NCBI GenBank assembly: GCA_947258815.1
Contig: CAMYJW010000022.1
Coordinates: 1 to 64,000, forward strand
DNA length: 64,000 bases
Direction of reading: 5' to 3'
From: an uncultured Sphingomonadaceae bacterium
GTDB lineage: Bacteria; Pseudomonadota; Alphaproteobacteria; Sphingomonadales; Sphingomonadaceae
Shown here: in pieces, positions 16,011 through 25,090 of the stretch
How positions within the stretch are numbered: the first letter of the stretch is position 1
Layout: each line of letters starts with the position of its first letter
Made by a program: the position numbers and the translations under genes
The notes under the pieces: generated by a model
Databases searched by the model: none
What the model was told of the DNA's origin: nothing
The model's input: only the letters and a program-made list of their open reading frames with translations

Positions 16011-18482
16011 ATGCTCTCGCTTCGCGAATATCGTAACAAGGCCGACCGTCTCGCGGACTTCCTCCCCTGGGCGGTGTTGGTCGCACCCGGCGTCGTGCTC
16101 AACAAGGACGGCAGCTTCCAGCGCTCGGCCCGCTTTCGCGGTCCCGATCTCGATAGTGCCACGCCTGCCGAATTGATCGCGACAACCGCGCGGCTCAACA
16201 GCGCGCTGCGGCGGCTGGGTTCGGGCTGGGCGATTTTCGTCGAGGCCGTGCGCCGACCGGCGCTGGACTATCCCGACAGCGACTTTCCCGATCCTGCTTC
16301 GGCGCTGGTCGAGCGTGAGCGCGCTGCGCAGTTTGCCGAAGAAGGCGCGCATTTCGAGAGCGGCTATTTCCTGACGTTGTTGTGGATGCCGCCCGCCGAG
16401 GACGCCGCGCGCGCAGAAAGCTGGCTGTATGAGGGCAAGGCCGAGAAAGGCATCAACGCACGCGAGCTGCTCGACCTCTTCATCGACCGCACCGATCGGT
16501 TGTTGCGGTTGGTCGAAGGGTTCGTGCCCGAAGTTTTCTGGCTCGATGACAGCGAGACGCTGACCTATCTACACAGCTGCATTTCGACCCGCAGCCACCG
16601 GGTTCGCGTTCCCGAAACCCCGATGCACCTCGACGCGCTACTGGCTGATGAGCCGCTCACTGGCGGACTCGAACCGCGCCTCGGTCGCGCCCATCTGCGC
16701 ACGCTGACGGTGGTCGGTTTTCCCAGCAGCACCTTCCCGGGCCTGCTCGATGAACTCAACCGGCTCGCCTTCGGCTATCGCTGGTCAACCCGCGCGGTAA
16801 TGCTCGACAAGACCGATGCGACCAAACTGACCGCCAAGATCCGGCGGCAATGGTTCGCCAAGCGCAAGTCGGTCGCCGCGATCCTCAAGGAGGTGATGAC
16901 CAACGAGGCCTCGACGCTGCTCGACAGCGACGCGTCGAACAAGGCCGCCGATGCCGATGCGGCACTGCAGGAGCTTGGCGCGGACCATGTCGGTCAGGCC
17001 TATGTCACCGCCACCGTTACCGTCTGGGACGAGGATCCAGCACTGGCAGCCGAAAAGCTGCGCCTCGTCGAGAAGGTCATCCAGGGCCGCGACTTCACCG
17101 TGACCGTCGAAGGCATGAACGCGGTCGAGGCCTGGCTCGGTTCGCTCCCCGGCCATGTCTACGCCAATGTCCGCACATCGCCGATTTCCACGCTCAACCT
17201 TGCCCACATGATCCCCCTCTCAGCTGTGTGGGCCGGGCCGGAACGGGACGAGCACTTCCACGCCCCACCGCTCTTCTATGCGCGGACCGAAGGTTCGACA
17301 CCGTTCCGGTTTTCGCTTCACGTCGGCGACGTCGGCCACACCCTAATCGTCGGGCCAACGGGTGCGGGCAAGTCGGTGCTGCTGGCGCTGATGGCGCTAC
17401 AGTTCCGCCGCTACAATCGCGCCCAGGTCTTCGCCTTCGATTTCGGTGGCTCGATCCGCGCGGCCGCGCTCGCCTGCGGTGGTGACTGGCAGGATTTGGG
17501 CAATTCGTTGACCGGTTCTGGCCTTTCCGAAGACAGTGCTGGCGCAGTGCTGTTGCAACCGCTGGCGCGGATCGATGAACCTGCCGAACGCAATTGGGCG
17601 GCCGAATGGCTGCAGGCGATTCTCACGTCTGAAGGCGTGACCGTAGATCCCGCCACCAAGGAGCATCTCTGGTCGGCGCTGACCTCGCTTGCCACTGCGC
17701 CGGTCGCCGAGCGAACGCTAACCGGGCTGGCCGTGCTGCTCCAGTCGCAGGCATTGAAGCAGGCGCTGGCGCCCTACTGCATCGGCGGACCATTCGGGCG
17801 GTTGCTTGATGCCGAGTTTGAACATCTCGGCGAAGCGAGCTTCCAGGCTTTCGAGACCGAAGGCCTGACTGGATCGGCGGCCGCGCCTGCCGTGCTCTCC
17901 TACCTGTTCCACCGTATCGAGGGACGGCTCGACGGCTCGCCAACGATGATCATCATCGACGAGGGCTGGCTGGTGCTTGATAGTCCGGCCTTCGCCGCGC
18001 AGCTGCGCGAGTGGCTGAAAACGCTGCGTAAGAAGAACGCGAGCGTGGTCTTCGCGACGCAGAGCCTTGCTGACATCGAGACGAGCGTGATCGCGCCAGC
18101 CATCATTGAAAGCTGCCCGACCCGCATTTTCCTGCCCAATGAGCGTGCGGTCGAGCCGCAGATTCTGTCGATTTACCGCCGCTTTGGGCTCAACGACCGG
18201 CAGATCGAAATCGTGGCGCGGGCGACCCCCAAGCGCGACTATTACTGCCAGTCGGCGCGCGGCAACCGGCTGTTCGAGCTGGGCCTAGGTGAAGTCGCGC
18301 TCGTCTACACCGCCACCTCGTCGAAGACCGACCAGCTGGCGATTGCCGAACTCACCGAAGCGCACGGGACGGCAGGTTTTGCCGCAGCATGGCTGCTCCA
18401 TCGCGGCCTCGCCTGGGCCGCCGACATGCTTCCGGCTCCTGTTTCCATTCACCCCGCCCAATTGGGCCAACCCAAGGAGTAA
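16011..18482 (+). CDS. trbE: Conjugal transfer ATPase TrbE (VirB4-like)
   Basis: An 823-residue ATPase. The N-terminal CagE/TrbE/VirB4 domain starts LREYRNKADRLADFLPW; Walker A is GPTGAGKSVL (about residues 448-457), and Walker B is MIIIDEGWLVLD. The C-terminal motor keeps VFATQSLADIETS. It energises pilin extraction from the membrane and pore assembly. It follows trbD by four bases. Length is normal for the family. Confidence 0.94.
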   Translation: MLSLREYRNKADRLADFLPWAVLVAPGVVLNKDGSFQRSARFRGPDLDSATPAELIATTARLNSALRRLGSGWAIFVEAVRRPALDYPDSDFPDPASALVERERAAQFAEEGAHFESGYFLTLLWMPPAEDAARAESWLYEGKAEKGINARELLDLFIDRTDRLLRLVEGFVPEVFWLDDSETLTYLHSCISTRSHRVRVPETPMHLDALLADEPLTGGLEPRLGRAHLRTLTVVGFPSSTFPGLLDELNRLAFGYRWSTRAVMLDKTDATKLTAKIRRQWFAKRKSVAAILKEVMTNEASTLLDSDASNKAADADAALQELGADHVGQAYVTATVTVWDEDPALAAEKLRLVEKVIQGRDFTVTVEGMNAVEAWLGSLPGHVYANVRTSPISTLNLAHMIPLSAVWAGPERDEHFHAPPLFYARTEGSTPFRFSLHVGDVGHTLIVGPTGAGKSVLLALMALQFRRYNRAQVFAFDFGGSIRAAALACGGDWQDLGNSLTGSGLSEDSAGAVLLQPLARIDEPAERNWAAEWLQAILTSEGVTVDPATKEHLWSALTSLATAPVAERTLTGLAVLLQSQALKQALAPYCIGGPFGRLLDAEFEHLGEASFQAFETEGLTGSAAAPAVLSYLFHRIEGRLDGSPTMIIIDEGWLVLDSPAFAAQLREWLKTLRKKNASVVFATQSLADIETSVIAPAIIESCPTRIFLPNERAVEPQILSIYRRFGLNDRQIEIVARATPKRDYYCQSARGNRLFELGLGEVALVYTATSSKTDQLAIAELTEAHGTAGFAAAWLLHRGLAWAADMLPAPVSIHPAQLGQPKE

Positions 18483-18487
18483 TGCCC

Positions 18488-19246
18488 ATGAAGTCCCCCC
18501 GTTATCGTGACGTACTTGCCGCCGGCGCGGTCGTGCTGTCGCTGACCGCCACCGCGCTCGTCCCCGCGCCAGCCTATGCGCAGTTCGGCGGGATCGTTTA
18601 CGACCCCTCGAACTACTCGCAGAACATCCTGACTGCGGCGCGCACGCTTGAGCAGATCAACAACCAGATCCGCCAGCTGCAGAACCAGGCGACCTCGCTG
18701 ATCAACGAAGCGCGCAACCTGCAATCGCTGCCACTGACCATGCTTGCACCGCTCCAGCAGCAAATTCAGCAAACGCAACAGTTGCTCGCCCGTGCGCAGG
18801 GCATTGCTTATGATGTCCAGCAAATCGAACGCGAGTTCGGCCGCCAGTACAAGGACATCGATCTGACCGGCAGCCAGCGCGCGATGGTCCAGGGTGCTGA
18901 GGAACGTTGGCGCGGTAGCGTAGCCGCGTTCGAGGATGCGCTCAAAGTTCAGGCCGGTGCGGTCAGCAACATCGAAGGTGCGCGAACTGCTGTGCAAAGC
19001 CTGGTCACCGCGAGCCAGTCGGCAACCGGCGCATTGCAGGCGGCCCAGGCCGGCAACCAGCTGCTGGCGCTTCAATCGCAGCAGCTCGCCGACCTGACCG
19101 CGACCGTGGCCAGCCTCGGCCGGGCGCAGTCACTCGATGCCGCCAATGCGGCAGCGGCCAAGGCGCAGGCCCGCGAACAGCTGCGGCGCTTTCTCGCGCC
19201 GGGACGCGGCTACGTCCCGACCACCGCCCAGATGTTCCGGAACTGA
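18488..19246 (+). CDS. trbJ: Conjugal transfer protein TrbJ (VirB5-like)
   Basis: A 252-residue secreted protein with a signal peptide cleaved near PAYAQ. The mature part is Gln- and Ala-rich and almost wholly helical, starting GGIVYDPSNYSQNILTA and ending APGRGYVPTTAQMF, as in TrbJ/VirB5 minor pilins. AAGGAG is eight bases before the ATG at 18488 and only two before the ATG at 18482, so the later start is chosen. Confidence 0.9.
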   Translation: MKSPRYRDVLAAGAVVLSLTATALVPAPAYAQFGGIVYDPSNYSQNILTAARTLEQINNQIRQLQNQATSLINEARNLQSLPLTMLAPLQQQIQQTQQLLARAQGIAYDVQQIEREFGRQYKDIDLTGSQRAMVQGAEERWRGSVAAFEDALKVQAGAVSNIEGARTAVQSLVTASQSATGALQAAQAGNQLLALQSQQLADLTATVASLGRAQSLDAANAAAAKAQAREQLRRFLAPGRGYVPTTAQMFRN

Positions 19247-19250
19247 GGCG

Positions 19251-19592
19251 ATGGACACCAAGCTCTTCGCGCGGATCGGGGCCGGGGCATTCGCCGCCAT
19301 CGCGCTGACCATGTCGCTGCTTCAGCTGCGCGAAGAGCGCCCGGAACCGCTGCCGGAGGTGATTACCGTTTGGGAACCCGACGGCGATCCATTGCCCGCA
19401 CAGCTGCGTGCCTGCGGGGCAATGGGCGAACTCGCGCTGTCCTCGCCCGACTGCCGCGCAGCCTGGGCCGAGAAGCGGCGGCGATTCCTTGGAGTCGATA
19501 ACGACGGCGGCATTCCTGCCAGCGAACCCGCTGTCGACGCACTTGCGGCTCCGATCCCGTCATCCGAACCCCAACCAGCAAAGGGCCAGTGA
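19251..19592 (+). CDS. Putative entry-exclusion protein TrbK-alt
   Basis: A 113-residue protein with one N-terminal membrane segment (about residues 8-24), a conserved centre LPAQLRACGAMGELALSSPDCRAAWAEKRRRFLG with two cysteines, and a loose acidic tail. It matches the alternative TrbK form found between trbJ and trbL in alphaproteobacterial elements. TrbK proteins reduce uptake of a second copy of the same element; here this is inferred from position and pattern. Confidence 0.8.
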   Translation: MDTKLFARIGAGAFAAIALTMSLLQLREERPEPLPEVITVWEPDGDPLPAQLRACGAMGELALSSPDCRAAWAEKRRRFLGVDNDGGIPASEPAVDALAAPIPSSEPQPAKGQ

Positions 19593-19593
19593 C

Positions 19594-20913
19594 ATGGGTG
19601 GCACCGGCGTTGTCGACCGCTTTCTCGACATCTTCTCTCGCTACATCGATAGCGGCTTCGGTCTTCTGTCGGGCGAGGTCGCATTCATTGCGACGACCCT
19701 GATCGTGATCGACGTGACGCTGGCCGCATTGTTCTGGTCGTGGGGCGAGGCGGACGACGTGCTCGCGCGTCTGGTGAAGAAGACGCTGTTCGTCGGAATC
19801 TTTGCCTACATCATCGGCAACTGGAACAACCTCGCGCGGATCGTGTTCGAGAGCTTCGCAGGGCTTGGCCTCAAGGCCAGCGGCACCGGGTTTACTGCTG
19901 CTGAACTGCTGCAGCCAGGGCGGGTCGCGCAGGTCGGCCTCGATGCCGCGCAACCGATGCTGACCGCGATTTCCGACCTGATGGGATTTGTCAGCTTCTT
20001 CGAGAATTTCCTGCAGATCGTGATTCTGCTGGTTGCCTGGGCGATCGTGATCATCGCCTTCTTCATCCTGTCGATCCAGCTTTTCATCACCCTCATTGAG
20101 TTCAAGCTAACCACGCTCTGCGGGTTCGTGCTGATCCCGTTCGGACTGTTCGGCAAAACCGCGTTCATGGCCGAACGCGTGCTCGGCAACGTCGTTTCCT
20201 CCGGCATCAAGGTGCTGGTGCTTGCGGTGATCGTCGGGATTGGCTCGACCATCTTCTCCGAGTTCACCAGCGCAATTTCCGGTGAACCAACCATCGAGGA
20301 TGCGCTGTCGATCATGCTCGCCAGTTTGGCCCTGCTTGGCCTCGGCATCTTTGGACCAGGCATCGCCAATGGCATCGTATCGGGCGGTCCACAGCTTGGC
20401 GCAGGCGCGGCTGCCGGAACGGCACTGCTCGCCGGTGGTGCGGCCGCAGGCGCGGTCGCTGGTGCCAAGCTTGCAGGCGGCGCAGTTGCCAGTACCGCTT
20501 CCAACGTCGCACACGGCACATCGCGCGCAGCGGGCGGTGCCACCATGGCCTATGCGCTAGGTTCGGCGGGCAAGTCCGGCGCGTCAGCAGTCGGTTCTGG
20601 CATGGCAGCCGTTGGCGATGCTGCCGTGGGTGCTGCGACTTCGCCGCTGCGCAAAGCAGGCGACGGCATGAAGCAGTCGTTCCGCGAAGGCAGCCGCGCT
20701 GCGATCACCAACACCGGCGGCACAATCACCCCCGGACCCAACACTCGGCCGCCCACGCCGCCCGCCGCTGAGGGCCAAGGCCAGCCCGCCTGGGCCAAGG
20801 CGATGAAGGACCGGCAGACCATCGCTCACACCGCAACACTTGCCGCCCACACGCTCAAGTCTGGCGACAGCCACGGCGGCGGGGCTTCCATCGACACTTC
20901 CGAAAAGGACTGA
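19594..20913 (+). CDS. trbL: Conjugal transfer protein TrbL (VirB6-like)
   Basis: A 439-residue inner-membrane protein with about six hydrophobic segments between residues 20 and 260, including the family-typical FKLTTLCGFVLIPFGLFGKTAFMAERVLG. A long Ala/Gly-rich, low-complexity tail follows (about residues 265-439). VirB6-type proteins form the polytopic part of the transfer channel. The ATG at 19594 overlaps the end of trbK-alt closely, within the operon. Confidence 0.9.
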   Translation: MGGTGVVDRFLDIFSRYIDSGFGLLSGEVAFIATTLIVIDVTLAALFWSWGEADDVLARLVKKTLFVGIFAYIIGNWNNLARIVFESFAGLGLKASGTGFTAAELLQPGRVAQVGLDAAQPMLTAISDLMGFVSFFENFLQIVILLVAWAIVIIAFFILSIQLFITLIEFKLTTLCGFVLIPFGLFGKTAFMAERVLGNVVSSGIKVLVLAVIVGIGSTIFSEFTSAISGEPTIEDALSIMLASLALLGLGIFGPGIANGIVSGGPQLGAGAAAGTALLAGGAAAGAVAGAKLAGGAVASTASNVAHGTSRAAGGATMAYALGSAGKSGASAVGSGMAAVGDAAVGAATSPLRKAGDGMKQSFREGSRAAITNTGGTITPGPNTRPPTPPAAEGQGQPAWAKAMKDRQTIAHTATLAAHTLKSGDSHGGGASIDTSEKD

Positions 20914-20916
20914 CCC

Positions 20917-21600
20917 ATGTTCCGACGACCCTCGATCCGCTACGGCAAGACCCCCGAGCCCGAAACGCCCTACCAACGTGCCGCGCAGGTCTGGGATGAC
21001 CGCATCGGCTCCGCACGTGTTCAGGCGCGCAGCTGGCGGCTCGCCTTTTTCGGCGCGCTTGGCCTCTCGACCTGCCTTACTGCCGGGATCATCTGGCAGG
21101 GCGCGCGCGGGTCGATCGTCCCATGGGTGGTTCAGATCGATAAGCTCGGCGAAGCGCAGGCCGTAGCCCCCGCCGATGTCGGCTACACGCCCTCTGACCC
21201 GCAGGTCGCGTTCCATCTGGCGCGGTTCATCGAGCAGGTCCGCGCCGTCCCCGACGACCCGATCATTGTCCGCCAGAACTGGCTGCGCGCCTATGACTTC
21301 GCCACCGACAAGGGTGCGCTCGCGCTCAACGACTATGCCCGGACCAACGATCCTTTCGCGCTGATCGGCAGGGAACAGGTCGGCGTTGACGTCACCAGCG
21401 TGATCCGCGCCTCGCCGACCAGCTTTCGCGTCGCCTGGGTCGAGCGTCGCTACCGCGACGGCAGCCTTGCCGACACGAGCCGCTGGACGGCGATCCTGAC
21501 CATCGTCGTTCAGGTCCCCCGCACCCCCGATGCCCTGCGCAAGAACCCGCTCGGCATTTTCGTCAACGCCATCAACTGGTCGAAGGAACTCGGATCATGA
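20917..21600 (+). CDS. trbF: Conjugal transfer protein TrbF (VirB8-like)
   Basis: A 227-residue bitopic protein. The cytoplasmic start has the family signature ETPYQRAAQVWDDRIGSARVQARSWR, followed by one membrane segment (about residues 43-60). The periplasmic VirB8-fold domain carries RARDFATD-like AYDFATDKGALALNDYAR and ends NPLGIFVNAINWSKEL. It is a core assembly factor of the channel. AAGGA precedes the start, and the stop overlaps trbG (ATGA). Confidence 0.93.
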   Translation: MFRRPSIRYGKTPEPETPYQRAAQVWDDRIGSARVQARSWRLAFFGALGLSTCLTAGIIWQGARGSIVPWVVQIDKLGEAQAVAPADVGYTPSDPQVAFHLARFIEQVRAVPDDPIIVRQNWLRAYDFATDKGALALNDYARTNDPFALIGREQVGVDVTSVIRASPTSFRVAWVERRYRDGSLADTSRWTAILTIVVQVPRTPDALRKNPLGIFVNAINWSKELGS

Positions 21601-22619
21601 TCAGCACTTTTGCAGCAGCAAATCGCCGCATCGCCATTGCCTTGCTCGCAGCAAGCACAACGCTTGCCTCCCCCGTGCAGGCCCAAAAACAACCAGCGCA
21701 CCAGCCTACATCGCCTGCGGCACCTAACGAGGCGCCGCAGGCGGCCCATTCCGAACCGGCAATTGTGGCGATCCCTGTGCCGCTGCCGCTTCCCGGCCAG
21801 CTCAAACAGTTTCCGCAAGCGTCGCTCCCCCGCGCTGCGGGCCGCTCCCGCCCGTCCTTGCCCCGGGACAGGGTGGGGGCGGCAATGGAGGCGGCGCGGG
21901 TGCAGCCCGACCGTACCGGGTTCGTCAATGCGATCCAGGTCTTTCCCTACACCGAAGGCGCGCTCTACCAGGTCTATGCCAAACCCGGTCAGGTGACCGA
22001 CATCGCCCTGCAGGAAGGTGAACAACTGGTCGGCTCTGGGCCCGTGGCGTCCGGCGACACAGTGCGCTGGATGATCGGCGATACCGTCAGTGGCAGCGGA
22101 CCCGCATCGCGCGTTCACATTCTGATCAAGCCGATTCGTCCCGACATCGCGACCAATCTGGTGATCAACACCGACCGGCGCACCTATCATGTCGAACTCC
22201 GCGCCAATCCGTCAGTCTATATGGCCTCGGTCTCCTGGACTTACCCGCAGGACGAGTTGATCGCGCTGCGGCAAGCTCGGAGCGAAGCGATCGGGGCCGC
22301 GCCGGTTGCGGCGGGGATTGATCTATCCACCCTCAACTTTCGCTACGCGATCGACGGTGACCGCCCTGACTGGCGCCCGCTGCGCGCGTTCGATGACGGG
22401 GTGCGCGTGTTCATCGAGTTCCCCGAGAGCATTGCGCAGGGCGAACTTCCGCCGCTGTTCGTAATCGGTGCGAAGGGCGAGGCCGAGCTGGTCAACTATC
22501 GGGTCGCCGGTCGCTACATGATCGTCGACCGGCTGTTCGCAAAGGCCGAACTGCGGCTTGGCGGGCGCAAGGGTCAGCAGACAGTCCGGATCACCTCCAA
22601 CCGGCGGGGGCGGGCATGA
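21597..22619 (+). CDS. trbG: Conjugal transfer protein TrbG (VirB9-like)
   Basis: A 340-residue periplasmic protein with a signal peptide cleaved near SPVQA. A proline- and alanine-rich linker (residues 30-90) leads to the VirB9 domain: AIQVFPYTEGALYQVYAKPGQVTDIALQEGE, then a C-terminal domain with LNFRYAIDGDRPDWRPLRAFDDG and the end LRLGGRKGQQTVRI. It is an outer-membrane core component. It overlaps both neighbours by four bases. Confidence 0.93.
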   Translation: MISTFAAANRRIAIALLAASTTLASPVQAQKQPAHQPTSPAAPNEAPQAAHSEPAIVAIPVPLPLPGQLKQFPQASLPRAAGRSRPSLPRDRVGAAMEAARVQPDRTGFVNAIQVFPYTEGALYQVYAKPGQVTDIALQEGEQLVGSGPVASGDTVRWMIGDTVSGSGPASRVHILIKPIRPDIATNLVINTDRRTYHVELRANPSVYMASVSWTYPQDELIALRQARSEAIGAAPVAAGIDLSTLNFRYAIDGDRPDWRPLRAFDDGVRVFIEFPESIAQGELPPLFVIGAKGEAELVNYRVAGRYMIVDRLFAKAELRLGGRKGQQTVRITSNRRGRA

Positions 22620-23821
22620 ACGGCGAGGACCAGACCGAACGCCCCGAAGCGGAAACCGCGGATCCGGACAGCGCGGTCAAGCTGCGGGGCGATCCGCCGC
22701 GTGTCATGCGGCTGTCGCGCAAGGCGATCGGCATTGCTTCGGCCTGTGGCTTTGCGCTGGTCGGCGGCGCGATGATCTATGCGCTCCAGCCTGTTGGCCG
22801 GAAGGGCGCGGAGGAACTTTACAACACCGATGGCGTTGCGGTGGCCGACAACCTATCGGGCGCGCCCAAGGATTACGGCCAGGTACCCAGGCTCGGCCCG
22901 CCGCTTCCCGGCGATCTAGGCAAGCCGATCCTTGATGCGCAACGGCGCGGGGACGTGGCTGCCCTGCCGCCGATTGGAGCTGGGCCATCTGCGGCTCCGA
23001 TCGACCCTGCAGTCGCTGCCGCTGATGCCGCCCGGCAGCGCGCCGAACAGGAACGAGAAGCAGCGCGCAGTAGCCGCCTGTTCTTCGGCGGTGGGTCGCA
23101 GGCAAGCGGGAGTGCTGGCATTGCAGGAGTTCCACCGCACGTAGAGGTTGCGGCTGCAACTCCAGCGCCCGCGCCGCAATCCGATGCTGGCCGCAAGCAG
23201 GCCTTCCTTGAACGCGCCAGCGACCGGCACACCGTGTCGGGTGAGCGGCTGACCGGGCTGGCGTCACCTTCGATCCTGCAAGCGGGATCGGTCATCCCCG
23301 CAGCACTCATTACAGGCATCCGTTCGGACCTGCCCGGGCTGGTAACCGCGCAGGTGACGCAGAACGTCTATGACAGCCCGTCCGGGCGCATCCTCCTCAT
23401 CCCGCAAGGCTCGCGGCTGATCGGCGACTACGATGCCGACGTCGCGTTTGGGCAGAGCCGGATCCTGCTCGCCTGGAACCGGCTGATCCTCCCCGATGGC
23501 CATTCGATCGTGCTCGAACGTCAGCCCGCGTCTGACCCGCACGGCTTTGCGGGACTTCAGGACGGTACCGACTATCATTGGGGCAGTGTGCTCAAGGCGG
23601 CGCTGGTCTCAACGCTTTTGGGCGCTGGTTCTGAGCTGGGATCGGGCGACGACGGCAACCTTGCCCGCGCTTTCCGCCGAGGCACGCAGGACAGCATCAA
23701 CCGCGCCGGTGAGCAGATCGTCAGCCGAGAGTTGAATGTCCGACCGACGTTGACGATCCGGCCCGGCTTTCCGGTTCGGGTGCTGGTGACGCGCGACTTG
23801 GTGCTTGGAGGCAAACAGTGA
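22616..23821 (+). CDS. trbI: Conjugal transfer protein TrbI (VirB10-like)
   Basis: A 401-residue protein that spans both membranes in the family model. One membrane segment (about residues 38-58) is followed by a flexible Ala/Pro-rich region. The C-terminal VirB10 barrel has LQAGSVIPAALITGIRSDLPG, then ILLIPQGSRLIGDYD and LILPDGHSI, and ends RPGFPVRVLVTRDLVL. It senses energy from the ATPases and gates the outer-membrane pore. It overlaps trbG and the DUF2274 gene by four bases each. Confidence 0.94.
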   Translation: MNGEDQTERPEAETADPDSAVKLRGDPPRVMRLSRKAIGIASACGFALVGGAMIYALQPVGRKGAEELYNTDGVAVADNLSGAPKDYGQVPRLGPPLPGDLGKPILDAQRRGDVAALPPIGAGPSAAPIDPAVAAADAARQRAEQEREAARSSRLFFGGGSQASGSAGIAGVPPHVEVAAATPAPAPQSDAGRKQAFLERASDRHTVSGERLTGLASPSILQAGSVIPAALITGIRSDLPGLVTAQVTQNVYDSPSGRILLIPQGSRLIGDYDADVAFGQSRILLAWNRLILPDGHSIVLERQPASDPHGFAGLQDGTDYHWGSVLKAALVSTLLGAGSELGSGDDGNLARAFRRGTQDSINRAGEQIVSRELNVRPTLTIRPGFPVRVLVTRDLVLGGKQ

Positions 23822-24045
23822 CACGGCTGAAGCTTGAAGATTTGGCCGACGAGAAGCCAGTGCGAATGACGGTCGAGTTGTCGGCGCGGTTGCACCGTGA
23901 ATTGCTGGCCTATGCAACCGCCTTGAATGGCGGCGATGCAAAGGGTGCGCCGACGCCAGAGCGGCTGATCCCGCCGATGATCGAGCGGTTCATTGCGACG
24001 GACCGGAGTTATGGCAAGACTCGTCGGTCAACTCAGCCCGGGTAG
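23818..24045 (+). CDS. DUF2274 family protein
   Basis: A 75-residue protein starting with GTG inside the end of trbI. It matches DUF2274: RLKLEDLADEKPVRMTVELSARLHRELLAYATAL, then LIPPMIERFIATDR. The fold looks like a ribbon-helix-helix DNA-binding domain. It is the usual last gene of this trb operon and may feed back on transfer gene expression. Its 3' end overlaps the convergent LysR gene by 13 bases, so the catabolic cargo begins exactly here. Confidence 0.85.
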   Translation: MTRLKLEDLADEKPVRMTVELSARLHRELLAYATALNGGDAKGAPTPERLIPPMIERFIATDRSYGKTRRSTQPG

Positions 24046-24926
24046 CGTTCCTCGATCAGCTTGAAGAAATGTTTGAGCGCCGTGTTTTCATTGCCCTCGC
24101 GCCAGTAGAGCGCGAAATCGAGGCGAGCGAGGCTGCTGGGATCGTAGATTTCCCTGAAATGGAGATCTGGCCAAATCACGCCCTGAGACGCTTCGGTTGC
24201 GATCGACACGAACCGCTTTGCCGTGATCATGCTCAAAACGCTTTCAAGACCGGTATCTTGATAGATGATATTGGGCCGATATCCCTGCTCTGTGAGCTTA
24301 GCAGACAACAAATTGCCGAGGATCGGGCCAAGGCCACCACTCGGGACGACGAACACCTCGCGCCTGAGGGCCTGCCAATAGATCCTTTCCTCCTTTAGCA
24401 GATGATTGTCGTCGAGCATGACCACCATCAGCTGTTCGGACCAAAGACGGCGCGATTTGATACCTGCCTCTTCAAGCCCGATCGGGGCGATGGCGACATC
24501 GACAGTCTGTGCTTGCAAGCCGTGGAGCAACTTTTCCGGGCTGGCCTCCATCCCGTCGAACTGCACATCGGGGAACCGGGTGAGATACTCCGTGAAGATG
24601 TGCTTCAAGTTGCCGGACATGAGCGACGAGCAATATCCGACCGCAATACGGCCATGAAGTCCATAGCTGACATTACGCGCCGTGGTCTGAAGATTGTCGA
24701 TGTCGGTGACAATGCGCCGCGCTTGCTCGATCACAACGCGACCATTTTCGGTCGGTTCGGCACCGCGCGTGGTTCGTTCGAAGAGTTTTACGCCCAGACG
24801 CTCTTCAAGGAGCATGACCCTTCGGCTGAGTGTAGATTGCTTGACGCGGAGGGCAGCAGCAGCGCGCGAGAAACTCTGCGCATCGGCGGTTGCTACAGCA
24901 TATCGGAGCTGGCGAATTTCTATCAA
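24033..24926 (-). CDS. LysR family transcriptional regulator
   Basis: A 297-residue regulator. The N-terminal HTH reads IEIRQLRYAVATADAQSFSRAAAALRVKQSTLSRRVMLLEERLG; the rest is a substrate-binding domain that starts near GRIAVGYCSSLMSGNL. The start is a TTG preceded by GAGGGA. It reads in the same direction as the catabolic operon but lies downstream of it, separated by a gap with a 44-bp palindrome. It probably senses an aromatic compound or pathway intermediate; the ligand cannot be told. Confidence 0.88.
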   Translation of the reverse strand: MIEIRQLRYAVATADAQSFSRAAAALRVKQSTLSRRVMLLEERLGVKLFERTTRGAEPTENGRVVIEQARRIVTDIDNLQTTARNVSYGLHGRIAVGYCSSLMSGNLKHIFTEYLTRFPDVQFDGMEASPEKLLHGLQAQTVDVAIAPIGLEEAGIKSRRLWSEQLMVVMLDDNHLLKEERIYWQALRREVFVVPSGGLGPILGNLLSAKLTEQGYRPNIIYQDTGLESVLSMITAKRFVSIATEASQGVIWPDLHFREIYDPSSLARLDFALYWREGNENTALKHFFKLIEERYPG

Positions 24927-24990
24927 TCTTCCCTCGGATAATTCTGTCGACCAGCCTTTGTCCGCACATCAGCACTCAGTATTTGGTGAT

Positions 24991-25034
24991 GATTGCGACA
25001 AGGTCACGAATCGATTCGTGACCTTGTCGCAATC
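24991..25034. repeat. Perfect 44-bp palindrome
   Basis: Two 22-bp arms (24991-25012 and 25013-25034) are exact reverse complements with no spacer; the centre reads GAATCGATTC. It lies between the aldolase stop (25091) and the LysR start (24926), 64 bases upstream of LysR. No T-run follows on either strand. It may be a terminator, a regulator site or two transposon ends brought together. Confidence 0.75.
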
Positions 25035-25090
25035 GTCTGGTGCGGCGTGATCCACTTGGCCGGTGCTCGAAACTAAAGAGAAGATAGTCT

